From Rhodohalobacter sp. SW132 (lineage in GTDB: Bacteria > Bacteroidota > Rhodothermia > Balneolales > Balneolaceae), in NCBI RefSeq assembly GCF_003390325.1, contig NZ_QUOK01000009.1:1-64000 (forward strand): DNA of 64,000 nt. The letters run 5' to 3'. The stretch's first letter is position 1; every line of letters begins with the position of its first letter. Position numbers and translations under genes: made by a program. Below the pieces are notes generated by a model that saw nothing but the letters and a program-made list of their open reading frames with translations, was not told the origin of the DNA and ran no database searches. Shown here piece after piece: positions 7,983-16,976 of the stretch.

Positions 7983-8597
7983 CTACTCCTCGAACAAAGA
8001 TATCGCCTTTACCATCACGATCTCCCGATGAACCCTCAAAAACTCATCTTTACCCCCAAACCAATTCATTCCTTCCTCTCGTTTAATTTTCGTAATCTTT
8101 TGCTGCAAATAAGCATGCCAGGAGCTATGCGGCCACTCCCCGGGCTTACCGGTAAATCCGTGGTGGACGGGATTGTTGTGAATGTATGCGATTAAGATTC
8201 CAAAATAGTTATCGGAATCGATGAGTTTTCGTTTGAACTGCCTTTCGAAAAGTGACCCTCTGCGATCATAAAGCTTGTTATATGCTTTCGAGTAGGCGTT
8301 AAAAAGATTACTAAATTGCTTCGAAACGAGACCTGACAGGTTTTCAAAACCTGTCAGGTCTTTGCCTTTGAGGGATTTCCTTTTTTTATCTTCCCCTTTC
8401 ACCCTAACCATCAAATGCAAATGATTCGGCATTAGGCAATAGGCATACGTTTCGACCACCGGTTCTATATGATAGCTGTATTTCTCAAGAAAATAGGTGT
8501 AGTTCTGAGCTTCCCGAAACAGATTATCATCCCCGTTTGCATGCGTCCAGACGTGATACATTTGGCCGGGTTCCAACGGTATTCTATTTTGTGGCAT
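7983..8597 (-). CDS. REP-associated tyrosine transposase (RAYT, IS200-like Y1 fold)
   Basis: A single-strand transposase-like nuclease of the RAYT family, thought to mobilise REP palindromes. The 204-residue protein has the RAYT start GQMYHVWTHANGDDNLFRE, the metal-binding histidine pair in AYCLMPNHLHLMVRV, and the region FSNLFNAYSKAYNKLYDRRGSLFERQFKRK with the candidate catalytic Tyr. YIHNNPVHHGFTG follows. The start is the ATG at 8597; an in-frame TTG ten codons upstream lies inside a palindrome. Palindromes of one sequence flank both ends, as expected for REP elements served by this enzyme. A different perfect palindrome lies inside the gene and encodes residues 80-90. Confidence 0.9.
   Translation of the reverse strand: MPQNRIPLEPGQMYHVWTHANGDDNLFREAQNYTYFLEKYSYHIEPVVETYAYCLMPNHLHLMVRVKGEDKKRKSLKGKDLTGFENLSGLVSKQFSNLFNAYSKAYNKLYDRRGSLFERQFKRKLIDSDNYFGILIAYIHNNPVHHGFTGKPGEWPHSSWHAYLQQKITKIKREEGMNWFGGKDEFLRVHREIVMVKAISLFEE
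8330..8360. repeat. 31-bp perfect palindrome inside the RAYT gene
   Basis: Arms GACCTGACAGGTTTT with a one-base centre. It is read in frame as DLTGFENLSGL and sits between the HLHLM block and the FSNLFNAYSK block, where other RAYT proteins have shorter or unrelated linkers. Shorter relatives (CCTGACAGCG, CTGGCAG) occur near 16681, 16757 and 34980-35060. Confidence 0.85.
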
Positions 8598-8617
8598 TGG
8601 TTTCTCGTTTTTACTTG

Positions 8618-8650
8618 AACCCTCCAAGGGTTTGCAACCCTTGGAGGGTT
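8618..8650. repeat. AACCCTCCAAGGGTT palindrome upstream of RAYT
   Basis: Perfect inverted repeat with 15-bp arms and a 3-base loop, 21 bp upstream of the RAYT start codon. It shares its arms with 7947-7979 and 57047-57079. Confidence 0.85.
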
Positions 8651-8714
8651 GTAATGTGTGTTAGTAAGACCACCAATTCGCGAATCCCTTACACTTTTTT
8701 CTTTACTCCCTCCA

Positions 8715-8769
8715 AAACCTCCAAGGTTTTGCCCCGAAGGGATCGCTTTGCGAAAAACCTTGGAGGTTT
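8715..8769. repeat. AAACCTCCAAGGTTTT palindrome with a 23-base loop
   Basis: A relative of the RAYT-flanking palindromes: arms AAACCTCCAAGGTTTT and AAAACCTTGGAGGTTT around CCCCGAAGGGATCGCTTTGC. It ends 44 bp before the paaZ start, so it would lie in or near that gene's leader. Confidence 0.8.
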
Positions 8770-8813
8770 ATTCATATATTCCTCCAAAATCATATTCAAT
8801 CTACCATACCATC

Positions 8814-10856
8814 ATGAAAGTAACTTCCTACTCACAAGGCCACTGGATCACCGAAGGAACTGAAAAAGAGCTGAAAAGTGCCGTGGATGGCAAATCCATC
8901 GCTACCATGATCGAGGCCGATCTCGATTACAAAGCGATGTGCGAATACGCACGGGAAAAAGCCGGTCCGGTTTTGCGGGAGTTGTCGATTCATAAACGGG
9001 CATTCAAGATCAAGTTCATGGCCCAATACCTGATGGAGCGGAAGGAAAAATATTATGAGCTTTCCACTCAAACCGGTGCCACCAAACGTGATTCCTGGAT
9101 TGATATTGAAGGCGGCATTATTACAGCATTTGGCATTTCGAGTCAGTCACGAAAAAGCTTATCGGATCTCCCCTGGCATGTTGAAGGCGGACAAGTCACA
9201 CTTTCACGCAACGGCACCTTTACCGGGCAGCATATCTGCGTGCCGCGTCAAGGCGTCGCGGTGCAAATCAACGCGTTTAACTTTCCGATCTGGGGGATGC
9301 TCGAAAAACTGGCCCCGGCTTTTATTGCGGGTGTGCCGTCGATCATCAAACCGTCCCCTCTTGGAAGTTACCTGGCCCATGAAGTGTTTAAGGATATCAT
9401 CGAGTCGGGATTTTTACCGGAAGGATCCGTTCAGTTTATCGCGGCCGATAAACCGGGAGATCTGCTCGATCATCTCACCAGCCAGGACAGCGTAGCGTTT
9501 ACCGGCTCGGCGGAAACGGGAAAAAAGCTGAAAAGTCACCCGAATATTGTGGCCAACAACGTCCACTTCAACCTGGAAGCAGATTCGCTAAACTGCTCCA
9601 TCCTCGGCGAAGATGTAACGCCTGATATGGATGAATTCGGCCTGTTTGTGAAAGAAGTGGCCAACGAAATGACCGTCAAAACCGGCCAGAAGTGTACAGC
9701 CATCCGACGCACCATTGTGCCGGAGAAACTGGTAGATGTAGTGATTGAGGAACTCAAAAATCGTCTTGATAAAACCTCAATCGGCGATCCGGCTGCGGAA
9801 GATACCCGGATGGGGCCGCTTGCAAGTTCCGAACAGGTGGTACGGTTTGATGAGCAGCTCCAAAAACTGACGGAAGTCACCGAAACGGTCTATGCCAGCG
9901 GAAATGGAAAAGCAAATGGCGCATTCAGCAGCGCCCGGGTTCTGCTCTGCCACAAACCAATGCAGGTGGATGAAGTGCACCGCCTGGAAGCGTTCGGCCC
10001 CATGACCACCATCATACCGTACAATTCTACTGACGAGGCGATCTCGCTGGCAAATAAAGCCGATGGATCTCTTGTCGGTTCGCTGTTTACTGCAGATGAT
10101 GATCTTGCCAAAAAAGTGACGCTCGGCTGCGCTCCCTACCACGGACGTTTTATGGTGATCAACCGCCACAGCGCTGGGGAGTCAACCGGACACGGTTCAC
10201 CGATTGCCTCACTGGTTCACGGCGGACCCGGACGCGCCGGCGGTGGTGAAGAACTTGGCGGCGCCCGATCCGTTCTGCACCACATGCAGCGGGTTGCCCT
10301 GCAGGGATCGCCCACTACACTGATGAACATCACCGGTCAGCATATCAAAGGCGCCGATACAAAAGAATCAGACCGACATCCATTCCGAAAATATTTTGAA
10401 GAGCTTGAAATCGGGGAACATCTCACAACCCATCGGCGTACGCTCACCGAAGCAGATATTGTGAATTTTGGCACACTCAGCGGCGATCACTTCTACGCCC
10501 ATTTTGATGATGTAGCTGCAAAAGAGTCCATTTTCGGTAAACGGGTGGCTCACGGCTATCTTGTCCTTTCAGCCGCAGCGGGTATGTTTGTAGATCCGGC
10601 TCCCGGCCCCGTGATGCTCAACTACGGACTCGAAGAACTTCGGTTCCTCGCCCCTGTTTTTCCCGGCGACACCATCCGGGTAAAACTGATCGTGAAAAAG
10701 AAAACTGTTCGTCAGCAGCGCGAAACTGACCCCAAACCATTCGGTATGGTCTGGTTTGATGTGGAAGTGCGGAACCAGGAAAGCGATCTCGTAGCCGAGT
10801 ATACGATTTTAACATTGGTGGAAAGGGAGCATAAACTGGACATGGATGTTAAGTGA
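8814..10856 (+). CDS. paaZ: PaaZ: oxepin-CoA hydrolase / 3-oxo-5,6-dehydrosuberyl-CoA semialdehyde dehydrogenase
   Basis: Bifunctional enzyme of aerobic phenylacetate breakdown: the MaoC-like hydratase domain opens oxepin-CoA and the dehydrogenase domain oxidises the aldehyde with NADP+. The 680-residue product has an aldehyde dehydrogenase domain (about 1-520) with cofactor motif [23 protein letters not shown], the EADS variant of the catalytic Glu block typical of PaaZ, and the catalytic Cys in [10 protein letters not shown]. The MaoC domain (about 535-680) has [20 protein letters not shown]. The ATG at 8814 is preferred: the frame extends 52 codons upstream, but only across palindromic repeat. 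The paaABCDE oxygenase is not in this window. Confidence 0.95.
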   Translation: MKVTSYSQGHWITEGTEKELKSAVDGKSIATMIEADLDYKAMCEYAREKAGPVLRELSIHKRAFKIKFMAQYLMERKEKYYELSTQTGATKRDSWIDIEGGIITAFGISSQSRKSLSDLPWHVEGGQVTLSRNGTFTGQHICVPRQGVAVQINAFNFPIWGMLEKLAPAFIAGVPSIIKPSPLGSYLAHEVFKDIIESGFLPEGSVQFIAADKPGDLLDHLTSQDSVAFTGSAETGKKLKSHPNIVANNVHFNLEADSLNCSILGEDVTPDMDEFGLFVKEVANEMTVKTGQKCTAIRRTIVPEKLVDVVIEELKNRLDKTSIGDPAAEDTRMGPLASSEQVVRFDEQLQKLTEVTETVYASGNGKANGAFSSARVLLCHKPMQVDEVHRLEAFGPMTTIIPYNSTDEAISLANKADGSLVGSLFTADDDLAKKVTLGCAPYHGRFMVINRHSAGESTGHGSPIASLVHGGPGRAGGGEELGGARSVLHHMQRVALQGSPTTLMNITGQHIKGADTKESDRHPFRKYFEELEIGEHLTTHRRTLTEADIVNFGTLSGDHFYAHFDDVAAKESIFGKRVAHGYLVLSAAAGMFVDPAPGPVMLNYGLEELRFLAPVFPGDTIRVKLIVKKKTVRQQRETDPKPFGMVWFDVEVRNQESDLVAEYTILTLVEREHKLDMDVK

Positions 10857-11090
10857 GGGACAAGGGACAGGGTTCAGGGTTCAGGGTTCTGAAGTCAGGA
10901 ATCACGAGCCAGTGTTAGGAGATCCAAAGCAAGAGAAATTCATTAAGCGAATAATTTTCATATAAAAACTGTAAGGAATTTGATGAAACTGGATCATAAT
11001 AAAAGCAACCAAATTGCTGCACGCACCCCGAAAAACCATTCTCACGTCTGACTCCTGAATTCTGTCTCCTGACAACTGATTACTGAAAAA

Positions 11091-11558
11091 TCACCCCGGT
11101 TCCGGGTCCAGCCTCCCTCCTCTTGCTGTGGCTCCAATCGTGATTGCCGCGCTGATCACCACAAAGTTTTTGAAGATATACTGCCCTTCTATGGTTAATG
11201 CGTAGGGAAAGGTTTCAAAAACTATTTCAGGAAAAAGGACTATGGGTGACATCGTGCCGATCATCTGGACAAGCAGCAACAGAATAGTCAGACGAAGCCA
11301 GCGGTCTGTTAAAATCAGGAGTCCGATCAGAACTTCGAAAAACGCAAGCATCGGAAGGGTTACTCCTGCCGGCAGAATTTCAAACGAGAGCACAGCAATT
11401 GCGTTTGTTGCCAGTTCTTCGGCCGGACTCATCCCTGGAAAGAATTTCAGGGCGCCAAACCAGATAAAAATAAATGCGATACTGTATCGCAGAAACCGAA
11501 TGCCATTTCGCGCCATCCATCGGGTAATGAGCGGATCAAGAAAGGAGAGAATTTTCAT
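11091..11558 (-). CDS. DUF417 / DoxX-like inner-membrane protein
   Basis: A 155-residue integral membrane protein with about four hydrophobic helices: residues 20-40 (LRYSIAFIFIWFGALKF), about 55-80, 82-105 (LTILLLLVQMIGTMSPIVLF) and 125-145. The FIWFGALKFFP and EVLIGLLIL motifs resemble the DUF417 / YkgB branch of the DoxX-like superfamily. Some members take part in redox or quinone processes, but no function can be assigned here. It lies between paaZ and the enoyl-CoA hydratase on the opposite strand, so it is not part of that set. Confidence 0.75.
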   Translation of the reverse strand: MKILSFLDPLITRWMARNGIRFLRYSIAFIFIWFGALKFFPGMSPAEELATNAIAVLSFEILPAGVTLPMLAFFEVLIGLLILTDRWLRLTILLLLVQMIGTMSPIVLFPEIVFETFPYALTIEGQYIFKNFVVISAAITIGATARGGRLDPEPG

Positions 11559-11833
11559 AAAATGCAGAGTTCATTTTCGATTTGTCGAATGCCTGAATAG
11601 TACCCTATTGGAATTAAGAAATCATGAAGGCAATAGTTTATTTATGCTTTTAACTTAAAGATAAACTACGCTATATCGTTTCCCTCAGCTGGTATCTACT
11701 GAACCCAGATTATTTTATGCTTCGTGACACAGTTATCACCATCAAATCAAAAATCATCCTTTCTTATCACCCTGTATAAATTTAACTTTCGCCAGCGACG
11801 TCTGCCATATTCTACAATCAAATTTTATCATAC

Positions 11834-12595
11834 ATGCCTGAAAACGGAACGATTTCTCACACCGTCAATAATCAGATATCTACAATTGAATTTTTTCACC
11901 CCAAAGGAAATTCTCTGCCCGGCAAACTGCTGATGGAGCTTACACAAAAGATTGAAGAGGCTTCATTACATCCGGAATCACGCGTAATTGTCATTAAAAG
12001 TGGTGGTGACGGAGCTTTCTGTGCCGGCGCTTCATTTGATGAGCTTCTCGCCATTTCTAACCTTGATGAAGGAAAAGAGTTTTTTATGGGATTCGCCAAC
12101 GTGATCAACGCCATGCGGCGATCCACCAAGTTTATCATCGCGAGAATTCATGGAAAAGTCGTTGGGGGAGGTGTGGGTATCGCCGCATCTGCCGATTTTG
12201 TATTTGCTCACACATCAGCATCTGTTAAACTAAGCGAACTTGCTGTGGGGCTCGGGCCATTTGTTGTGGGACCTGCCGTGGGAAGAAAAATCGGAGTGGG
12301 TGCTTTTACCAGCCTTTCCGTTGATGCGCGGTCGTGGTATGATGCCAGCTGGGCACTGACCAACAATCTCTACAGCAAAGTGCTGGACTCCCTCGAGGAG
12401 ATGGATGAGGCAATCGCCAAACTTGCGGGCGAATTAGCTGCCAGCAATCCCCAGGCGATGAAGGAACTCAGGGAAATTCAATGGAACGGTACAGGTCACT
12501 GGGGCCCGACACTCGAGCAGCGTGCTGAAATCAGCGGACGTCTGGTTCTTTCTGATTTCACCCGTGAATTTATCGAAGAGTTCAAGAAGAAGTAG
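11834..12595 (+). CDS. enoyl-CoA hydratase/isomerase family protein
   Basis: A 253-residue crotonase-fold enzyme. The oxyanion-hole motifs are GDGAFCAGASFDEL and RIHGKVVGGGVGIAASADFVFAH; AVGLGPFVVGPAVGRKIG follows where hydratases carry the catalytic Glu pair. The gene lies 1 kb downstream of paaZ in the same direction, so a role in phenylacetate or related acyl-CoA oxidation (like PaaF or PaaG) is plausible. A branched-chain amino-acid degradation role, as in methylglutaconyl-CoA hydratase, is equally possible. The start ATG at 11834 gives the family's usual N-terminus. Confidence 0.85.
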   Translation: MPENGTISHTVNNQISTIEFFHPKGNSLPGKLLMELTQKIEEASLHPESRVIVIKSGGDGAFCAGASFDELLAISNLDEGKEFFMGFANVINAMRRSTKFIIARIHGKVVGGGVGIAASADFVFAHTSASVKLSELAVGLGPFVVGPAVGRKIGVGAFTSLSVDARSWYDASWALTNNLYSKVLDSLEEMDEAIAKLAGELAASNPQAMKELREIQWNGTGHWGPTLEQRAEISGRLVLSDFTREFIEEFKKK

Positions 12596-12716
12596 GATGT
12601 ACACCTGACTATTTTTAATTGCAGCCTGACCTGCAGTTTTTCAGAGTAATGTAATGTTATGGGTAGCCAGGTTTTTTTGAATTCCAAAATTTCAGAAACC
12701 ATCTAACCCTATTCCT

Positions 12717-14654
12717 ATGAGTGATTTAAAACCTCGAATGGATTCTATAGATCCAAAACTTAGTTATTATGAGAAAATCCCCACTGTCGTTTACGAAGAG
12801 AGCTCTGATGCATCCGTCGCGGTGGCTAAAGAAATTGCTTCACTGATCCGTGACCGGGATAAACAAAACAGGAAGGCTGTATTGGGTTTGGCAACCGGAT
12901 CAACCCCGGTCCGTGTCTATGACGAGCTTGTTCGCATTCACAAAGAAGAGGGACTATCGTTCAAAAACGTCATTACCTTTAATCTGGATGAATACTACCC
13001 GATTGAACCAAATTCTTTGCAGAGCTACGTTCGGTTTATGAACGAGCACCTGTTCGATCACATAGATATTCCTGAGGACCAGGTACACATCCCGGATGGA
13101 ACGATCTCCGAGGAAAAAGTACATCAGTATTGCGAACAGTATGAGCAAAAAATCCGGGATGCGGGAGGTATTGATATTCAGTTGCTGGGTATCGGCCGCA
13201 CCGGTCATATCGGGTTCAACGAACCGGGGTCACGCCCTGATTCACTCACTCGACTCATCACACTCGATAAAATAACGCGTAAAGATGCTGCCAGCGATTT
13301 TTTTGGTGAGGAGCATGTTCCGCGGCGAGCCATAACGATGGGTGTGGGCACTATCCTGGATGCTGAGAAAATTATCATGCTGGCCTGGGGTGAAGGCAAA
13401 GCTCCCATTATTAAAGAATCGGTAGAGGGTGAAATCAACGAAACGGTTCCGGCTACCTACCTGCAGAATCACGATAACACACTGGTTGTACTTGATGGAG
13501 CATCCTCTGAAAAACTGACGCGTATCCACACACCGTGGATTCTCACTTCTTGCGACTGGAACGATCAGCTGATTCGAAAAGCAGTTGTATGGCTCTGCCA
13601 AAAGCTTGACAAACCGATCCTTAAACTGACGGATGAGAACTACAATGAAAACGGAATGGGCGACCTGATCGCCACAAAAGGACCGGCTTATAACATCAAC
13701 ATCAAGGTTTTTAACGAGCTGCAGCACACCATCACGGGCTGGCCGGGTGGTAAACCTAATGAAGACGATAAGTACCGACCTGAGCGCGCTGAACCGTTTC
13801 CCAAGAGGGCACTCATCTTCAGCCCTCACCCGGATGATGACGTGATCTCCATGGGAGGAACGTTGATTCGTCTTGTAGATCATGGCCATGATGTACACGT
13901 AGCCTATCAAACCTCCGGCAACATTGCTGTTTTTGATGATGATGTGATTCGGTTTGCAGATTTTGTGACCGATTATGCCGGTACATTTGGTATGAAGGAT
14001 GAAAAAGCGGAACACCTGTTTGATGAAATTACTGACTTCCTGAAGAACAAAGAGCCCGGACAAATTGATTCGCCTGAAATTAAAGAGATCAAAGGGTTGA
14101 TACGGCGCGGCGAAGCCAAAGCTGCCGGACGGTATTGCGGTGTTCCTGATGAAAATCTTCATTTCCTCGACATGCCTTTTTATGAAACCGGGCGGGTGAA
14201 GAAAAAGCCATTGTCTGATGAGGACGTTCAAATTACCATCGACCTGTTACGAAAGATCCGGCCTCATCAGATTTATGCCGCCGGGGACCTTTCTGATCCG
14301 CACGGAACGCATCGGGTGTGTTTAAAGGCGATTTTTCTTGCCCTTGAACAGGTTAAAGATGAAGACTGGGCAAAAGACTGCTATGTATGGCTGTACCGCG
14401 GTGCATGGCAGGAGTGGGATGTAAATGAAATAGAAATGGCCGTTCCGCTGAGCCCTCATGAACTTACGCGTAAACGCAGGGCCATTTTTAAGCATCAGTC
14501 ACAAAAAGACCGTCCGCTCTTTCCCGGATCTGATACTCGCGAATTCTGGCAGCGGTCAGAAGATCGAAACAGAGGCACCGCCATCACCTACGACGAGCTT
14601 GGACTTGCGGAGTATGAAGCAATAGAGGGCTTCGTGCGGTATCACTTTTTTTAA
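12717..14654 (+). CDS. nagB: glucosamine-6-phosphate deaminase fused to a PIG-L deacetylase-like domain
   Basis: The N-terminal part (about 45-300) is NagB, which converts glucosamine 6-phosphate to fructose 6-phosphate and ammonia. It shows GLATGSTPVRVYDEL, the catalytic FNLDEYYPI, GIGRTGHIGFNEPGS and RRAITMGVGTILDA. The C-terminal part (about 365-645) is a PIG-L / LmbE zinc deacetylase: FSPHPDDDVISMGGTL with the zinc-ligand HPDD, and DLSDPHGTHRVC with the third His. The 645-residue fusion is the form common in Bacteroidota. Together the domains could deacetylate and deaminate amino sugars. With anmK at 2 kb it supports amino-sugar recycling, but the genes are not linked in an operon. Confidence 0.93.
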   Translation: MSDLKPRMDSIDPKLSYYEKIPTVVYEESSDASVAVAKEIASLIRDRDKQNRKAVLGLATGSTPVRVYDELVRIHKEEGLSFKNVITFNLDEYYPIEPNSLQSYVRFMNEHLFDHIDIPEDQVHIPDGTISEEKVHQYCEQYEQKIRDAGGIDIQLLGIGRTGHIGFNEPGSRPDSLTRLITLDKITRKDAASDFFGEEHVPRRAITMGVGTILDAEKIIMLAWGEGKAPIIKESVEGEINETVPATYLQNHDNTLVVLDGASSEKLTRIHTPWILTSCDWNDQLIRKAVVWLCQKLDKPILKLTDENYNENGMGDLIATKGPAYNINIKVFNELQHTITGWPGGKPNEDDKYRPERAEPFPKRALIFSPHPDDDVISMGGTLIRLVDHGHDVHVAYQTSGNIAVFDDDVIRFADFVTDYAGTFGMKDEKAEHLFDEITDFLKNKEPGQIDSPEIKEIKGLIRRGEAKAAGRYCGVPDENLHFLDMPFYETGRVKKKPLSDEDVQITIDLLRKIRPHQIYAAGDLSDPHGTHRVCLKAIFLALEQVKDEDWAKDCYVWLYRGAWQEWDVNEIEMAVPLSPHELTRKRRAIFKHQSQKDRPLFPGSDTREFWQRSEDRNRGTAITYDELGLAEYEAIEGFVRYHFF

Positions 14655-15039
14655 GGAGTTAAAAGTGAGAAGGGAAAAGCTGGTGCGGAGCGACAGTCCC
14701 GAAACATCGGGGTGAAAAGTGAAAAAGCAGTGGCCAAATCATTGCCGACTGAAATTGTTTTCAATTTTTTTGAAAAGATTGATAAAATCGAAGAACACTT
14801 TGGTTCTAATCGGGAAAGTGAATATCAAATTTGAGCGATTATAAAAATCATCTACACTGCATTGACATGATATTGCATTTCACTTCTCATTTTTCACTTT
14901 TCACTATTCCCTTTTTACATTTCCCTTTTTACATTTCCCTTTTCACATCTCCCATCTGTTAAGCTATTCCGCTCTATAGTTCCTATATTTGGGCAAAAGA
15001 ATCATTCGATATTTAACCCAAAAAAAGTAGCTGTTTATT
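14655..15039. repeat. spacer with AAAAGTG / CTGGAGCGGAGCGACAG repeat
   Basis: Bases 14660-14727 carry the interspersed repeat GTGCGGAGCGACAGTCCCG with AACATCGGGGTGAAAAGTG, seen again at 32434-32511 and 55482-55580. Bases 14880-14950 are rich in CACTTTTC and CATTTCCCTTTTTA repeats in the opposite sense, so the two parts could pair. No gene is seen. A TATATTTG promoter-like motif lies at 14984. Confidence 0.6.
14984..14991 (+). promoter_or_regulatory. Bacteroidota-type -7 element upstream of pruA
   Basis: TATATTTG matches the TAnnTTTG -7 consensus of Bacteroidota sigma-70 promoters, 49 bp before the pruA start codon. A clean TTTG -33 element at the right distance is not obvious, so support is partial. 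Confidence 0.35.
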
Positions 15040-16674
15040 ATGTCAAACGCTTATTTCCATATTGAAGAGCCGAAAAACGAACACTACCTCTCCTACGCGC
15101 CGGGAACTCCGGAACGTGACGAATTGAAAAAGACACTCACCGAACTGAAGAAAGACGAGCTTGAAATTCCGGCCGTCATCAACGGGAAGGAGATTAAGAC
15201 CGATCGCACGATTGATCTGCACCCGCCCCACGACCTGAACCACAAACTGGGTACCGTTCATCTTTGCGGAGAAAAAGAGGTGAAGCAGGCGATTGAAGGC
15301 GCACTTGAAGCCCGTCAAAAATGGGCAGAAACTCCGTGGCAGGACCGTGCGGCGATTTTTCTCCGTGCTGCCGATATCATCACCGGTCCGTGGCGATCTA
15401 AAATGAATGCGGTTACGATGCTGGCTCAGTCCAAAACCCCGCATCAATCAGAAATTGAAAGTGTTGGCGAACTGGCCGACTTTCTCAGATTTAATGCATG
15501 GTATCTCACCAAAATCTATAAAGATCAGCCTTACTCCCCCGACGGAATGTGGAATCGTGTGGAGTATCGTCCGCTGGAAGGATTTGTTTTTGCCGTATCC
15601 CCCTTCAACTTCACCGCCATTGCCGGTAATCTGCCGGCCGCACCTGCTTTATGCGGAAACGTGGTGATCTGGAAACCATCCATCGAGTCGGTCTATTCGA
15701 GCTGGTTTGTGCTTCAGGCGCTGAAGGCAGCCGGACTCCCTGATGGCGTGATTCAGTTCCTTCCGGGTGAAGGCGCTGATGTAGGTGATCCCGCGCTGGA
15801 AAGCGAACATCTGTCCGGACTTCACTTTACCGGATCAGAAGGTACATTCAACCACCTCTGGAAAACGATTGGCAAGAATATTGACAAGTACCGCACCTAC
15901 CCTCGCATTGTGGGCGAGACCGGTGGTAAGGATTTCATCTTTGCACACAACAGTGCCGATATCGACAGACTGGTTCCTGCTACAGTACGTGGTGCGTTTG
16001 AGTACCAGGGACAGAAATGCTCGGCAGCATCCCGCATGTACGTTCCCAAATCAATCTGGGACGATTTCAGCAAGAAGCTGAAAGCTGAAGTGAAGAACGT
16101 AAAAATGGGCGATGTTGAGGATTTCTCAAATTTCATGGGAGCCGTCATCAGCCGCAAGGCGTTCGATAAAATCTCTGAATACATCGACTACGTTAAAGAG
16201 TCTGATGATGCCGAGATCATCGCCGGAGGCGGATATGATGACAGCAAAGGTTACTTTATTGAGCCGACTGTTGTGGTAACCACCGACCCTAAATTCCGAA
16301 CGATGAAAGAAGAGATCTTTGGCCCTGTTCTGACGATTTATGTTTATGAGGATGAGAAGTTTGAAGAGACACTCGACCTCTGCGACGGAACTTCAAAATA
16401 CGCGCTCACCGGAGCCATTTGGGCGCGCGACCGGTATACCATCAACCATATGGCAAACCGACTGAAAAACAGCGCCGGCAACTTCTACATCAACGACAAG
16501 CCGACCGGGGCGGTGGTGAATCAGCAGCCGTTCGGAGGTGCACGAAAATCGGGCACTAACGACAAAGCCGGAAGCATGGTGAACCTCTACCGATGGATCT
16601 CCATGCGGTCGATCAAAGAGACCTACGCCGGACCGAAGGAATTTGAATATCCGTATATGGGTGAGGAGAAGTGA
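15040..16674 (+). CDS. pruA: L-glutamate gamma-semialdehyde dehydrogenase (1-pyrroline-5-carboxylate dehydrogenase)
   Basis: Oxidises glutamate semialdehyde to glutamate with NAD+, the second step of proline breakdown. The 544-residue protein has the family N-terminus (KNEHYLSYAPGTPER), the cofactor region FAVSPFNFTAIAGNLPAAPAL, GLHFTGSEGTF, the catalytic Glu in VGETGGKDFIFAH, the catalytic Cys in FEYQGQKCSAASRMYV, and the C-terminal QPFGGARKSGTNDKAG. All catalytic residues are present. The proline dehydrogenase (putA / prodh) partner is not in the window. Two hairpins follow the stop, the second with a T-tract. Confidence 0.95.
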   Translation: MSNAYFHIEEPKNEHYLSYAPGTPERDELKKTLTELKKDELEIPAVINGKEIKTDRTIDLHPPHDLNHKLGTVHLCGEKEVKQAIEGALEARQKWAETPWQDRAAIFLRAADIITGPWRSKMNAVTMLAQSKTPHQSEIESVGELADFLRFNAWYLTKIYKDQPYSPDGMWNRVEYRPLEGFVFAVSPFNFTAIAGNLPAAPALCGNVVIWKPSIESVYSSWFVLQALKAAGLPDGVIQFLPGEGADVGDPALESEHLSGLHFTGSEGTFNHLWKTIGKNIDKYRTYPRIVGETGGKDFIFAHNSADIDRLVPATVRGAFEYQGQKCSAASRMYVPKSIWDDFSKKLKAEVKNVKMGDVEDFSNFMGAVISRKAFDKISEYIDYVKESDDAEIIAGGGYDDSKGYFIEPTVVVTTDPKFRTMKEEIFGPVLTIYVYEDEKFEETLDLCDGTSKYALTGAIWARDRYTINHMANRLKNSAGNFYINDKPTGAVVNQQPFGGARKSGTNDKAGSMVNLYRWISMRSIKETYAGPKEFEYPYMGEEK

Positions 16675-16680
16675 GCTGAC

Positions 16681-16720
16681 CTGGCAGAGTTTCCGCGTGT
16701 ATTTCGCGGAATCCTGCCAG
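16681..16720. repeat. CTGGCAG hairpin after pruA
   Basis: Inverted repeat with outer arms CTGGCAG/CTGCCAG and inner arms TTTCCGCG/CGCGGAA, starting 6 bp after the pruA stop. It resembles the CCTGACAGG palindrome family and lacks a T-tract. Confidence 0.65.
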
Positions 16721-16819
16721 AGTCGGGATCAGGGCGCAAGGTGCTGGGTTCAGAAAAGACCTGACAGCGTAGCTGGGCCTTTCCGTTTCCTTTCAGCGTC
16801 TCAAAAACTCAACGAAATT

Positions 16820-16854
16820 AAGCCGTCCAATTCATTTTTGGGCGGCTTTTTTTT
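16820..16854 (+). terminator. rho-independent terminator
   Basis: An 11-bp stem AAGCCGTCCAA / TTGGGCGGCTT with one G-T pair, a 7-base loop and a run of eight T. It would end transcription from pruA, 146 bp after its stop codon. Confidence 0.85.
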
Positions 16855-16976
16855 ATTCCCATAGAGCTTTGAAAAATTGCATGGTAAGAACCCTTTATCT
16901 ATCCAAGCAAAAAATTTTTCTCACACAGAATTCCTGAGAAAGAGAAATACGAATCCACAATTTGAGATCTGATAGT

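Noticed and set aside
7947-8769. CRISPR array
   Set aside because: The repeated palindromes are few, unevenly spaced and bracket a RAYT gene; no regular spacers and no cas genes are present.
13242-14231. 329-codon frame on the minus strand
   Set aside because: It is antisense to the NagB-PIG-L gene and has no recognisable domain.
15040-16674. Second PaaZ-type protein
   Set aside because: It is an aldehyde dehydrogenase but lacks a MaoC domain, and its N- and C-terminal blocks match 1-pyrroline-5-carboxylate dehydrogenase.
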